In this document: positions 1 to 8,821 of the stretch, piece by piece
Position numbering within the stretch: position 1 is the stretch's first letter
How the letters are laid out: each line of letters opens with the position of its first letter
Source: Haliea alexandrii
GTDB lineage: Bacteria > Pseudomonadota > Gammaproteobacteria > Pseudomonadales > Halieaceae
Direction: 5' to 3'
NCBI RefSeq assembly: GCF_003719295.1
Contig: NZ_RFLW01000005.1
Span: forward strand, 121,216 to 185,215
Length of the DNA stretch: 64,000 bases
Made by a program: the position numbers and the translations under genes
The notes under the pieces: model-generated
What the model was told of the DNA's origin: nothing
What the model saw: only the letters and a program-made list of their open reading frames with translations
Database searches by the model: none

Positions 1-624
1 CATGCGTCGCTGAGCCGCTGCGCGGCGCTCCTGCAACCCGACGAGACGATCTTCAAGCCGCGTGAGCTCCAGCTGTGCCCGCACCAGGTCCTGCTGACGG
101 GTAGCCCCCAGTGCCGCCGCGTAGCGGAGTCTGGCGGCGTCCGATAGCTGTCTGAAAAGCCCTCGGCTATGCTCCACCAGCACGATGGTCTCCTGCGCCA
201 GATACGCTGCAAACCACAGCTGCGTCACGGTACGCGCTACCTGCGCGGCACGGTCTGCACGCAGCAGGGGCTCTTGTTCCGCCAGCCGGCTTTTCTGTTG
301 CGCTGCCAGTGCGCGGCTCTCACCGCGCGGAAACGCCTGGCTCACGCCGACCGTAAACTGGGTCATTGCCTCCTGGTTAATAGCAAAGGTATCCAGCGGT
401 AAATTCCCGGCCGTCATGTTGATACGAGGATCTGGCAAGCTGTTGGCGGCGACCGCCTCCTCCGACAGCGCCTGCTGTCGGTAGGCGCTACCCGCAAGCC
501 AGGGGTCGGCGGCAACGGCCAGCGCAATCGCCCGGTCGCGCGTGAGTGCCACCATGTCTGATTGCGCCACCGCCGGCACACACAGCAACAGCAGTGAGCA
601 GAGAGCTCTCTTTAAAACATTCAT
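1..624 (-). CDS. TolC-family outer membrane efflux protein, metal-efflux (CusC-like) type, C-terminus cut by window edge
   Basis: Translation of the minus strand from ATG 622-624 stays open for all 208 codons to the window edge. It starts MNVLKRALCSLLLLCVPAVA, a clear signal peptide ending in AVA-QS. A motif of the type PDPRI..GNLP..F..QE.MTQ..VGVSQ..PRG follows at about residues 55-95, which I associate with TolC channels of heavy-metal RND systems. After it comes a long alpha-helical stretch rich in Gln, Arg, Leu and Ala, as in the TolC barrel-helix repeat. AGGAAAG upstream of the ATG is a good ribosome binding site. The CopL-like gene upstream on the same strand supports a copper/silver efflux operon whose adaptor and pump genes should lie left of the window. 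The role in metal efflux is inferred from family and context. Confidence 0.85.
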   Translation of the reverse strand, partial: MNVLKRALCSLLLLCVPAVAQSDMVALTRDRAIALAVAADPWLAGSAYRQQALSEEAVAANSLPDPRINMTAGNLPLDTFAINQEAMTQFTVGVSQAFPRGESRALAAQQKSRLAEQEPLLRADRAAQVARTVTQLWFAAYLAQETIVLVEHSRGLFRQLSDAARLRYAAALGATRQQDLVRAQLELTRLEDRLVGLQERRAAAQRRM

Positions 625-832
625 TGTCTTTCCTCGAAACCCTTGCTGCCCCACCACACCGGGGCCTGACCAACCGGAACGCCGTGGGATAGCTCGCGCA
701 ACAACAGGTGGCACCTGCGCCGCGCGCGCATCGGCAAACGGCGGCTGGCAGGGCGCTGATTACGTTTGGGGAGTAGCGAACTCCCGCCGCAATGGGTGTG
801 AGTCGCCAAATTTCAGGCGCACTAACCCCATG

Positions 833-1201
833 TCAGCGGAAAATGGGGGGACGAAATACCGAAACGCCGTCAGCCGACACACACGCGACCGGACTTCCAG
901 CGTTGAAAATAGTGGAGCAGGGGGAAGTTTCGAGTACCAGGGAGTCAACCAGCGCCGCTCCGGAGGACAGGCAGTGCAGCAGGGAACACTGTAGCGCGTC
1001 ACAGCATGAGTCCTCAGGGGCGCCGGCCTCACCAGCCAAGGTGTGCCCGGCATGATCCATGCCCATTGCAAACTGTGCAGACTCGGGCACACTGCCGGTA
1101 TCCATCATGGTGCAGGGTGCAGACGTAACCGCCCCCAGCCGACCCGCAAAGGCCAGCAGAGCGATGAGCACAACACACAGCTTATACTTGCGCTGCAACA
1201 T
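833..1201 (-). CDS. CopL-like / DUF2946-type small metal-binding protein
   Basis: This 122-residue protein has an N-terminal hydrophobic segment (about residues 8-26, export signal or membrane anchor). The middle is rich in putative metal ligands: HAGH, a CC pair and two further Cys and a His within about 25 residues. The C-terminus ends FRPPIFR. This layout and the 'RPP' tail match the small CopL/DUF2946-like proteins that often precede TolC-type channels of copper efflux operons. It lies 208 bp upstream of the TolC-like gene on the same strand. The gap between them holds no credible gene. Metal binding is inferred from residue content, not from a fold match. Confidence 0.65.
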   Translation of the reverse strand: MLQRKYKLCVVLIALLAFAGRLGAVTSAPCTMMDTGSVPESAQFAMGMDHAGHTLAGEAGAPEDSCCDALQCSLLHCLSSGAALVDSLVLETSPCSTIFNAGSPVACVSADGVSVFRPPIFR

Positions 1202-1294
1202 ACGCCTCGCGGAGCTGGAAACACCTCAATAGGATAGCGGTTCCAGAAAATAGTTCAAACCACGAAACTGCACACATGCAGGAGATAAAGGAAC

Positions 1295-2173
1295 TTGCTG
1301 TCACGTATTACCCGGATCACGGAGCTGCTTCAGCTCAATGGCGCCCTGTTTATTGCTGACATTGGCGCGGCACTGCTGGCGGAAACACCCGTCTATGCGC
1401 CCCTGGTGCTTGAACACCCGGACGCCCACCTGTTCAGTTTCGACGGCGACCCCCGCCAGATAGCGGCGCTGAAAGCCCGCTACGGCAATAAGGCCACCGT
1501 ACTGGAACACTACGTGGGCGATGGCCAAGCACATACTGCCTATGTGTGCGAGGAAACGTCTGGCATGACTTCCCTGTTCAAGCCATCGCCGCGGGCGTTG
1601 AGTTTCTTCAATGGCTTTGACGACTTCGGGCGCGTACTGCGCACGGAGCGCGTGCAAACCGCGCGGCTGGACTCCATTGCGGCAATCGAACGCATCGACT
1701 TTCTGAAAATGGATATCCAGGGCTCGGAGCTGAGCGTGCTGCAACACGGCACGCAAACGCTGCGCGAGTGCCTCGCCATACAGCTCGAAGTCTCCTTCGT
1801 GGGCCTGTACGAGGGGCAACCCACCTTTGGCGACATCGACCAGTGGATGCGTGCCAACGGCTACCTTCCGCACAGTTTCGTCGACGTGAAACGCTGGTCG
1901 ATATCGCCTGTCGTGAGAAACAACAATTTCCGCATCCCCTTCAATCAGTTGCTGGAGGCCGATGCCGTCTATATCAAGGACCCGCTCGCGCTGGAGCACT
2001 ACAGCGACGTACAACTCAAGCGGCAGGTTCTGTTTGCGGACCTGTTCTTTGACAGCCCTGACCTCGCAGTTTACTGCCTGCGCGAGCTGACAGCGCGCGG
2101 CGTGCTGAGCCAGACAGCCTTGCAGCACTATTTTGCGCTACTGAATGAACCCAAGATCAACACAGCGGGTTGA
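1295..2173 (+). CDS. FkbM-family SAM-dependent methyltransferase
   Basis: The 292-residue product has the FkbM methyltransferase pattern: a DIG glycine motif near residues 22-24, an acidic loop SFDGDP near 48-53, and KMDIQGSE at 138-145, which corresponds to the family signature 'K.D.EG.E'. These enzymes O-methylate sugars or other small substrates with S-adenosylmethionine; the substrate here is unknown. TTG at 1295 is chosen because AGGAG sits at 1280-1284 and no ATG upstream is in frame. It is divergent from the CopL-like gene, with 93 bp between them. No glycosyltransferase or polysaccharide cluster is adjacent, so the substrate cannot be guessed from context. Confidence 0.8.
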   Translation: MLSRITRITELLQLNGALFIADIGAALLAETPVYAPLVLEHPDAHLFSFDGDPRQIAALKARYGNKATVLEHYVGDGQAHTAYVCEETSGMTSLFKPSPRALSFFNGFDDFGRVLRTERVQTARLDSIAAIERIDFLKMDIQGSELSVLQHGTQTLRECLAIQLEVSFVGLYEGQPTFGDIDQWMRANGYLPHSFVDVKRWSISPVVRNNNFRIPFNQLLEADAVYIKDPLALEHYSDVQLKRQVLFADLFFDSPDLAVYCLRELTARGVLSQTALQHYFALLNEPKINTAG

Positions 2174-2297
2174 CCGGCCAAGCGGCGCCCTTGCTTTGCC
2201 GCCGCGACAGCAGACGCCTTGCAAGTGCCAACATCTTTATTATACGCTGTCGACTAATCCCCACTAATCTTGTGGTCACTACGCCGAGGACTGGTAA

Positions 2298-2867
2298 ATG
2301 AGAATAACAACAGGCTTAACGCGACGTCTTGTCGCAGGGCAGACTCCGATCTACGGCGCGGCACTGGCACTACTGGCTCTGGCCCCAGGCAGTCATGCCG
2401 GCACACCGGGCGGCGTAATTCTGGGCCCGGCCTCTGCAACGGCGGTACCCACACTCAGCCCCCCCATTCTCATCGCTTTGGGCGTGGTTTTAGCGGTCAT
2501 TGCGTTGCGTGTACTGCGGCAAAACGGTGGTGCACAGAAAATTATCAGTATCGCCCTGCTCGGGGGCGGTGCGCTGCTAGGCGGCTTTGGCGTGGAACGG
2601 ACGCTGGCGACCAGTGCCGCCACGCTCGCCGACGCAACCTGTGAAACGGCCACGATCAATGTCAGTTTTGGCAACCTGCGCGGCTTCAACTCCCCTGAGA
2701 ACACCGTGAACAATCAGTGCGGGCGCGACCTGCAAGTGGTGGAGTACACGTTTACCTGCGGCCGGATGGGCACATTCAACGACAATGGCGCGCCAGTGGG
2801 CACCGTCATACCGGATGGCGCAGAGCAGAGCATGGGCTACTGCGAGATGCTGCAACCGCCGCCCTGA
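2298..2867 (+). CDS. exported protein with internal PTLS-hydrophobic-basic sorting-like signal (midcut-by-XrtH type)
   Basis: The 189-residue protein begins with a basic, then hydrophobic export signal (cleavage plausible near GSHA, about residues 31-34). At 51-54 comes VPTLS-like PTLS, followed by a hydrophobic segment (about 56-70) and basic residues R71 and R74. This is the architecture of a PEP-CTERM/IPTL-CTERM sorting signal, but it sits in the middle rather than at the C-terminus. A second hydrophobic stretch follows (81-99), then a small soluble domain with four Cys (115, 141, 154, 182), possibly two disulfides. I believe it belongs to the family named 'midcut-by-XrtH', predicted substrates of exosortase H. 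No exosortase gene is in this window. GAGGA at 2286-2290 supports the ATG start. Confidence 0.65.
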   Translation: MRITTGLTRRLVAGQTPIYGAALALLALAPGSHAGTPGGVILGPASATAVPTLSPPILIALGVVLAVIALRVLRQNGGAQKIISIALLGGGALLGGFGVERTLATSAATLADATCETATINVSFGNLRGFNSPENTVNNQCGRDLQVVEYTFTCGRMGTFNDNGAPVGTVIPDGAEQSMGYCEMLQPPP

Positions 2868-2884
2868 ACACTGGCCACTGACTC

Positions 2885-3709
2885 ATGACCGTCACGTCCG
2901 CATCGCAACACATCTACCTGTGGACGTTGGGCCTCATGAGCCTGTTTTTGTTGCTTGAAACCCTGGCGCCGCGTCGCAGCGGCGCCAGTGGGCTAACCTG
3001 GCGCTGGGCCAACAACTTCTCCCTCGCCCTGCTCAATTGGTACATCATGCTGGTTGCCAGCACGCTGTTTTTTGTCTGGCTCGCGCGCTGGGGCAGGGCC
3101 GAAGAGTTTGGTGTACTGAATCTGGGGCCCGTGGCGGGTTTCGCCGCCCTGCTGGCTGGCACGCAGCTGGTCAGTTACTGGCTCCACCGCGCTTTTCACC
3201 GCTTTCCCCTGATGTGGCGCATCCACGCACTGCACCATTCGGATCCCGAGGTAGACGTATCCACGGGCTACCGGCACCACCCCCTGGAGCCACTGATCGC
3301 ACTGCCGGTAGGCGCACCCCTGGTACTCTTGCTGGGCGTTGGCCCGGAGTCGGCGCTCGCCTACCGGATCTTCGCGGTTGCCGCCACGCTGTTCAGCCAC
3401 AGCAATGTGCACGTACCGCAGTCCGTGGAACGCTGGCTGCGCTACCTGCTGCTCACACCGGACTTCCACCGCACCCATCACTTCGTTGAACAACGCTACA
3501 CGAACAGCAACTACGGCAGCCTGGTGCCCTGGTACGACTACGTGTTCGGTACCGCCAGGCACCCGGCTTTCGACGAGCATCCGCAGCGCCTGTTGGGGCT
3601 TGAATACCTGCGCGAACCAGCCGACCAGCGGCTGGACCGGCAACTACTCACTCCACTGCGAGATCTCGACCCAGGTACAGATAGACCGCCGGCAATACAT
3701 ACAGGGTAA
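2885..3709 (+). CDS. sterol desaturase / fatty acid hydroxylase family membrane protein
   Basis: This 274-residue integral membrane protein has at least three hydrophobic segments in its first 100 residues. It carries the diiron histidine boxes of the fatty acid hydroxylase superfamily: HRAFH near residue 101, HALHH near 116, and HRTHH near 194. Such enzymes hydroxylate or desaturate lipids using O2; the substrate is not evident. It starts 17 bp after the midcut-XrtH-like gene and may be cotranscribed with it. Its last 62 bp overlap the 3' end of the convergent RND pump gene, so the two messages would be antisense to each other there. Confidence 0.85.
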   Translation: MTVTSASQHIYLWTLGLMSLFLLLETLAPRRSGASGLTWRWANNFSLALLNWYIMLVASTLFFVWLARWGRAEEFGVLNLGPVAGFAALLAGTQLVSYWLHRAFHRFPLMWRIHALHHSDPEVDVSTGYRHHPLEPLIALPVGAPLVLLLGVGPESALAYRIFAVAATLFSHSNVHVPQSVERWLRYLLLTPDFHRTHHFVEQRYTNSNYGSLVPWYDYVFGTARHPAFDEHPQRLLGLEYLREPADQRLDRQLLTPLRDLDPGTDRPPAIHTG

Positions 3710-6700
3710 ACAGTGTGCCAATGGTCATGCCGGAGGCAATCACCAGGCCCATGGAGAACCGGGCAGAGGCACCGGGACCAGAGGCGAGCAGTAACGGCAC
3801 CATGGCGATGACCAACGCGGCGGTGGTCATCAACACAGGACGCAGGCGCACGGAAGCCGCCTCTTCAATCGCCTCGCGCTTTTTCATTCCCTCTTCCTGC
3901 AGCCGATTGGCAAATTCCACAATGAGAATGCCGTGCTTCGAAATCACGCCAATCAGCGTGACGATGCCCACCTGCGTGTAGATGTTCAGCGTGGCGCCGG
4001 TCACCTGGAAGATTGACAGAATATTCAGGCAGAGCAGTGCACCGCAGACCGACATCGGTACCGTCACCAGCATGATGATCGGATCGCGGAACGACTCGAA
4101 CTGCGCGGCCAGCACCAGGTAGATGAGCAGCAGGGCGAAGAAGAAGGTCATGATGAGCGCGCTGCCCTCGGTCTTGAACTGTCGACTCTGGCCGCCATAA
4201 TCCACGCTGTATTCACGGCTCAGCTCATCCCGGCTGATTTGCTCCAGCGTGGCCAGGGCATCACCCAGCGCCACACCGGGGCGCGGAATGCCACTGAGGG
4301 TGACCGCATTGAGCTGCTGGAAACCCTTCAACGAACGCGGCACCACCTCACTCTCGAGTTGTACCAGTGTACTCATGGCAATGAGGTCGCCGCTGCGCGT
4401 GCGGGTGTAGTAACCCTCAAGGTCCTGCGGCGTCAAGCGCTGCTGGCGCCGCACCTGAGGTATCACCTTGTAGGAGCGCTCGTTCATGGTGAAACGATTG
4501 ACATAGCCGCCAGACAGGAGCGCGGAAAGGTCGGCACTGATCTGCTGCATTTCAACCCCCAGCAGGGCCGCCTTGTCACGGTCTACCGTCAGGCGCTGCT
4601 GGGGCTTGTCGATCTGTAAATCCTGGTCAATGAAAATGAACTTGCCGCTTTCACGTGCCCGCTGCAGTACGCGCTGCACATCGTCATACATGATGTTGAA
4701 ATCGAGGGTAGAGGTCAGCACAAACTCCACTGGCAGGACACCACTGGAGGGTAAAGGCGACGGGTTCACCGCGTTCACCTGCAAACCGGCGATACTCTGT
4801 GTGCGCGGCTGGATGCTTTCCTCCAACACCTGCGCCGAACTGCGCTCGCGTTCGCTCCAGGGCTTGAAAATGAAGCCGCCAAACGCGCCGTTGGTGGTAC
4901 CACCCCCACCCGGGCTGACGCCGTTAAACAGAAAGTTCACATCAATTTCGGGTGTACTGCGCGTAATCTGCCCGATCTCCGCCGTGTACTGTTCAATGTA
5001 CTCGAGCGTGACGTAGGGGTCCGATTCCGCCAGATAGAAAATCAGCCCGATGTCCTCGGGCGGCGCCAGCTCCGACGGCGAGCGCACGAAGAGAAAATAA
5101 CAGGACACGATAATCACCGCACCAAACACCAGCACACCGGCGCTATCGTCCAGCACACGGTCCAGGTCTCGCTGGTAGACCCGGCGCAAAGCATCAAAGC
5201 GCTGGTCGAGCCAACGCTCGAGCCGGTTGCTGTTGTCGCCTTCGTCCTTGCTCAGTAACTTCGCGCACATCATTGGCGACAGAGTGAGCGCAACGATGCC
5301 GGAAATCAGCACCGCGCCTGCCAGGGTAAAGGCAAATTCCGTGAACAGGGTTCCCGTCAAGCCGCCCACAAAGCCAATGGGAATGTACACGGCAATCAGC
5401 GTCGTCGTCATCGCCACGATAGGCCAGGCCAGCTCACTCGCACCCAACAGTGCCGCTTCCTTGGGTGGCATCCCCGCCTCGATATGCCGGTGGATATTCT
5501 CCAGCACGATAATTGCGTCATCGACCACAATGCCAATGGCAAGAACGATCGCGAGCAAGGTGAGCAGGTTGATACTGAAGCCCATCAACTGCATGAGGAA
5601 CAAGCCGCCCACCAGGGACAACGGCACAGCAACGGCCGGGATCAGCACCGACCGCATGGAGCCGAGGAACAGGAAGATCACCACGATAACGATGACCATC
5701 GCCTCGATAATCGTGGCCTGCACATCGTTGATCGCATTCTGGATGTAAACCGTAGCATCGTAATTGATATTACCGGTGATACCCTCGGGCAAGCGGGGCG
5801 CGATGTCGTCAGCGTAGACCTGCCGCACCCGGGCGATCACTTCCACGGCATTGGCATCGGGGGCCACGTCGATCTGCACGAACACCGCCTCCTGGTCGAT
5901 GAACATGGACGATGAGGAGTACCCCTCGTTACCCAGCTCAACATCCGCGATGTCGCCCAGGCGCACGATGGCGCCGTCCTGCTCACGCAGCACCATGTCT
6001 TCAAAACCCTGTACCGAACGCAGGTCGGTGTCAGCCTTCAGGTTCACCTCGACCATGCTGCCTTTGCTCGCGCCCACCGCCGAGAGCACGTTATTGGCCG
6101 CCAGCGCCGCACGCACCTCGCTGGCGGTCAACCCCAGCGCCGTCATGCGCTCCTGGTCCAGCCAGATGCGCATGGCAAATACGCTGGTGGAATTGGCGCT
6201 GGCGCGCAGTACGCCCGGCAAGGTCGACAGCTTGGGCTGTACCTCCCGAACCACGTAATCCGCCACGCGGTTGGTGGGCAGCTGGTCGCTGATAAACGAG
6301 ATGTACATGCTACCCACCTGCTCACCGATGGCCAGGTCAAGCACCGGGTCCTCCGCCTCCTGCGGCAACTCGTTCCGCAGCTTGTTGACCTTGGTGACGA
6401 CCTGGGTGAGCACTTCGTCGGGGTCGGCCTCGGTGCTGACGTAGGCGGAAATGGTGCTCAGGCCACGCACGCTGGTGGAGGTGAGGTAGTCGATACCCTC
6501 CGCCGTTGCGATCTCCAGTTCCAGAGGCGTGGTAATGAAACCCTTGATCAGCTCCGCATCGGCGCCGATATAAGGGGTGCTCACTGTGATCACCGCATTC
6601 TCGATCATCGGGTATTCGCGCACATTCAGCTCGGTTGCCGCACGCAGGCCCAGAATCAACAGGAACAGGCTGACAACGGTCGCCAGTACGGGCTTGTGGA

Positions 6701-6722
6701 TAAAAATGTCCGTGAACTTCAT
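3648..6722 (-). CDS. efflux RND transporter permease subunit (HAE-1-like)
   Basis: The 1024-residue length and full RND layout are clear: an N-terminal cytoplasmic helix and TM1, a large periplasmic loop, a TM2-6 block, a second periplasmic loop and a C-terminal TM block. The TM4 proton-relay motif GIVVDDAIIVLENIHRH (two adjacent Asp) is intact. The N-terminal block with TTPLELEIATAEGIDYLTS resembles the MexF/VexF group of multidrug pumps rather than CzcA/CusA metal pumps. It starts one base after the stop of the adaptor gene, so translation is coupled. It would act as a trimeric proton antiporter in the inner membrane with a TolC-type channel; no channel gene is adjacent. Confidence 0.93.
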   Translation of the reverse strand: MKFTDIFIHKPVLATVVSLFLLILGLRAATELNVREYPMIENAVITVSTPYIGADAELIKGFITTPLELEIATAEGIDYLTSTSVRGLSTISAYVSTEADPDEVLTQVVTKVNKLRNELPQEAEDPVLDLAIGEQVGSMYISFISDQLPTNRVADYVVREVQPKLSTLPGVLRASANSTSVFAMRIWLDQERMTALGLTASEVRAALAANNVLSAVGASKGSMVEVNLKADTDLRSVQGFEDMVLREQDGAIVRLGDIADVELGNEGYSSSSMFIDQEAVFVQIDVAPDANAVEVIARVRQVYADDIAPRLPEGITGNINYDATVYIQNAINDVQATIIEAMVIVIVVIFLFLGSMRSVLIPAVAVPLSLVGGLFLMQLMGFSINLLTLLAIVLAIGIVVDDAIIVLENIHRHIEAGMPPKEAALLGASELAWPIVAMTTTLIAVYIPIGFVGGLTGTLFTEFAFTLAGAVLISGIVALTLSPMMCAKLLSKDEGDNSNRLERWLDQRFDALRRVYQRDLDRVLDDSAGVLVFGAVIIVSCYFLFVRSPSELAPPEDIGLIFYLAESDPYVTLEYIEQYTAEIGQITRSTPEIDVNFLFNGVSPGGGGTTNGAFGGFIFKPWSERERSSAQVLEESIQPRTQSIAGLQVNAVNPSPLPSSGVLPVEFVLTSTLDFNIMYDDVQRVLQRARESGKFIFIDQDLQIDKPQQRLTVDRDKAALLGVEMQQISADLSALLSGGYVNRFTMNERSYKVIPQVRRQQRLTPQDLEGYYTRTRSGDLIAMSTLVQLESEVVPRSLKGFQQLNAVTLSGIPRPGVALGDALATLEQISRDELSREYSVDYGGQSRQFKTEGSALIMTFFFALLLIYLVLAAQFESFRDPIIMLVTVPMSVCGALLCLNILSIFQVTGATLNIYTQVGIVTLIGVISKHGILIVEFANRLQEEGMKKREAIEEAASVRLRPVLMTTAALVIAMVPLLLASGPGASARFSMGLVIASGMTIGTLFTLYVLPAVYLYLGRDLAVE

Positions 6723-6723
6723 G

Positions 6724-7857
6724 TCAGCCGTTGTCCGGTTGTGGGTCGAGTTCGGCGGCGGGCGGCGATGTGTTGTCGATTTTCACCGGCATACCGCCAT
6801 CCAGCTTGAGCAAACCGCTGGTAGCCACCCGCTCACCGGGGTCCAGGCCCTCTTCCACGGCGACCATATCGCCCCGCACCGGGCCCAGCGTGACAAACCG
6901 CTGGCTCACCTGCAGCGCGCCGTCGTGCTCCTGGATCACATAGACAGAGTCGCCATAGGGGCGATAGGCAATGGCTGTTTGCGGTACCACAACACGCTCC
7001 AGCTCAATGCCAATAGGCAGCACCAGCCGGGCGAACATACCGGGACGCAGCAGCTCCTCGGGGTTGGGCAATGTCGCCTGCAGCGCAAAGTTGCGGGTAT
7101 TCGGGTCCACCACCGGTGAAATGGCGGTTACGGTACCGGAGAACTCCCGACCATCCAGAGCCTCCAGCCGGGCCTGTACCGGCATCCCGGCTTCCACCTG
7201 CTGGCTATATTGTTCCGGCAGCGAGAAGTTCACGAACAGACTGTCCAGCGCCTGCAGGGCAATGACGGTCTCACCGGTTTGCACATAGTCGCCCACGTTG
7301 TACTGGCGAATACCCAGCCGCCCTGTGTAGGGCGCACGCAGGGTTTTCTGCTCTATGCGTGCCGCCTGCGCGGCTACCCGGGCCCGGGCCTGCTCCAGCA
7401 GGCTGACGCGCTGATCCAGCTCCGCTTCCGAGATATTGCGCTGCGCCACCAGGCGCCGCGCGCGCTCCAGCTCCAGCCGGGCCAGCTCCGCCGCAGCCTG
7501 CAGCTCCGACAGCTGTGCGCGGTCCGGCGCCGAATTCAGAGTGAGGATCGCATCCCCCGCCTCCACCTGGGCGCCATTTTCAAAGTGAATGGTCTCTACT
7601 GTGCCGGGCACCTCGGTGGCCAGCTCCGCACCGCGAATAGCCACCAGCGTCCCGACCGACTCCACACTGTCGCGCCACAGCGCCGTGCCGGCCTCCATTG
7701 CGGTAACCGTTGCGGGTTGCACCGGCATGTTGTCCATGAACTCGTTCATTTTCTTGTTGCCGAACCACTGCATGCCGAACAACCCGCCAAACACCAGCAG
7801 GGTCACCAGCAACATCAGCCACATACGCAGGCCGAACAGAAACTTCTTCTTAGACAT
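6724..7857 (-). CDS. efflux RND periplasmic adaptor subunit (membrane fusion protein)
   Basis: This HlyD/MFP-type adaptor has one N-terminal transmembrane anchor (about residues 9-28), a lipoyl-like half (GTLVAI...EVPG and EAGDAILTL), a coiled-coil hairpin rich in Ala, Leu, Arg and Glu, then the second lipoyl half (APYTGRLGIRQYNVGDYVQTG) and beta-barrel and membrane-proximal domains. I place the start at ATG 7855-7857 (377 residues), with GGTGAG just upstream. A GTG nine bases further upstream (7866) is in frame and possible. The protein would link the pump encoded one base downstream to an outer membrane channel. Confidence 0.9.
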   Translation of the reverse strand: MSKKKFLFGLRMWLMLLVTLLVFGGLFGMQWFGNKKMNEFMDNMPVQPATVTAMEAGTALWRDSVESVGTLVAIRGAELATEVPGTVETIHFENGAQVEAGDAILTLNSAPDRAQLSELQAAAELARLELERARRLVAQRNISEAELDQRVSLLEQARARVAAQAARIEQKTLRAPYTGRLGIRQYNVGDYVQTGETVIALQALDSLFVNFSLPEQYSQQVEAGMPVQARLEALDGREFSGTVTAISPVVDPNTRNFALQATLPNPEELLRPGMFARLVLPIGIELERVVVPQTAIAYRPYGDSVYVIQEHDGALQVSQRFVTLGPVRGDMVAVEEGLDPGERVATSGLLKLDGGMPVKIDNTSPPAAELDPQPDNG

Positions 7858-7934
7858 CTTTCTCACCGAAATCCATGATTATGGGCGCGAGGTACGCAAG
7901 TTGACTGCCAAGGCACCGGCAAAACAGGAGGACA

Positions 7935-7964
7935 ATAATACGCGGCAGTCTCTCTCGATACCAA
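7935..7964 (-). promoter_or_regulatory. putative sigma70 promoter of the RND efflux operon
   Basis: On the minus strand there is a TTGGTA -35 element, an 18-bp spacer and a TATTAT -10 element (5 of 6 to consensus). Transcription would start near 7928 and give a leader of about 70 nt before the adaptor start. The -10 lies in the only AT-rich patch of the 205-bp gap between the adaptor gene and the divergent Anbu gene. No regulator gene is next to the operon. Confidence 0.45.
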
Positions 7965-8062
7965 TGACAGTTCTGTAGGGTTCAGCGGGACTGTGGCATT
8001 GCCGCCCCGCTATGAGTATGCTTGCCGGCTCGACACGGCCACGGAGCCAAGACACTGCAGCC

Positions 8063-8818
8063 ATGACCTATTGCCTCGCCATTGCCGTTCAGGACGGCTT
8101 GATCTTCTGCTCGGACTCGCGCACCAATGCGGGCCCCGACCGGGTCAGCACCTACAGTAAAATGCACCGTTTTTCCGTGGCCTACGACCGTTCGCTGGTA
8201 CTGCTGACGGCGGGCAACCTGGCGACCAGCCAGGCGGTGATCGCGCAGATCCACCGGGACCTGGAGGAAGACGCCGAGTTCAACATCCTCAAGGCGCGTT
8301 ATGTGGCGGATGTAGCCGACTATATCGGGGAACTGAACGTGGCCGAGCAATCGCGGCACAAGAAGCCCTCCGGCCCTGGGGCCGGCGCCAGCTTCGATGC
8401 CTCCGCCACCTTCATCCTGGGTGGGCAGATCAAGGGCCACGCCCAGGCGTTGTACCTGATCTACCCCGAGGGCAACTACATCACGGCCTCGGAGCTCTAC
8501 CCGTACCTGCAGATCGGTGAGACCAAATACGGCAAGCCCATCCTGGACCGTATTGTGCGCCCGGATACACCGTTTGAAACCGCCATGCGCTGTGCGCTGG
8601 TGTCCATGGATTCAACCATCCGCTCCAACGCCACCGTCGGTCCACCGCTGGAATGCCTGTTCTACCGCAATGACAGCCTGAAGCCCCACGCGCGCTATTT
8701 CGCCCTGGAGGAGCACCACCCCTATCTGGCGAAACTGCGCCAGAGCTGGGATGACAATATCCGCGAAGCCTTCGCCAAGCTGCCCTCACTGGGCGAAGTG
8801 ATCGGTGAGGGTGATTGA
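8063..8818 (+). CDS. proteasome-type protease, Anbu (ancestral beta subunit) family
   Basis: Anbu proteins are N-terminal-threonine hydrolase-fold relatives of the 20S proteasome and HslV. The start at ATG 8063 puts Thr directly after Met (MTYCLAIAV...). After Met removal, Thr1, an Asp in SDSRTNAG (Asp17) and a Lys in YSKMH (Lys32) match the proteasome catalytic triad spacing. The 251-residue length fits the family. It heads a plus-strand operon with the phosphorylase (3 bp gap) and the PRPP-synthase-like gene. The minus-strand neighbours (ATP-grasp, alpha-E) are the classic genomic partners of Anbu. The natural substrates of Anbu are not established, and the role here is inferred from the family. 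Confidence 0.9.
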   Translation: MTYCLAIAVQDGLIFCSDSRTNAGPDRVSTYSKMHRFSVAYDRSLVLLTAGNLATSQAVIAQIHRDLEEDAEFNILKARYVADVADYIGELNVAEQSRHKKPSGPGAGASFDASATFILGGQIKGHAQALYLIYPEGNYITASELYPYLQIGETKYGKPILDRIVRPDTPFETAMRCALVSMDSTIRSNATVGPPLECLFYRNDSLKPHARYFALEEHHPYLAKLRQSWDDNIREAFAKLPSLGEVIGEGD

Positions 8819-8821
8819 TCC

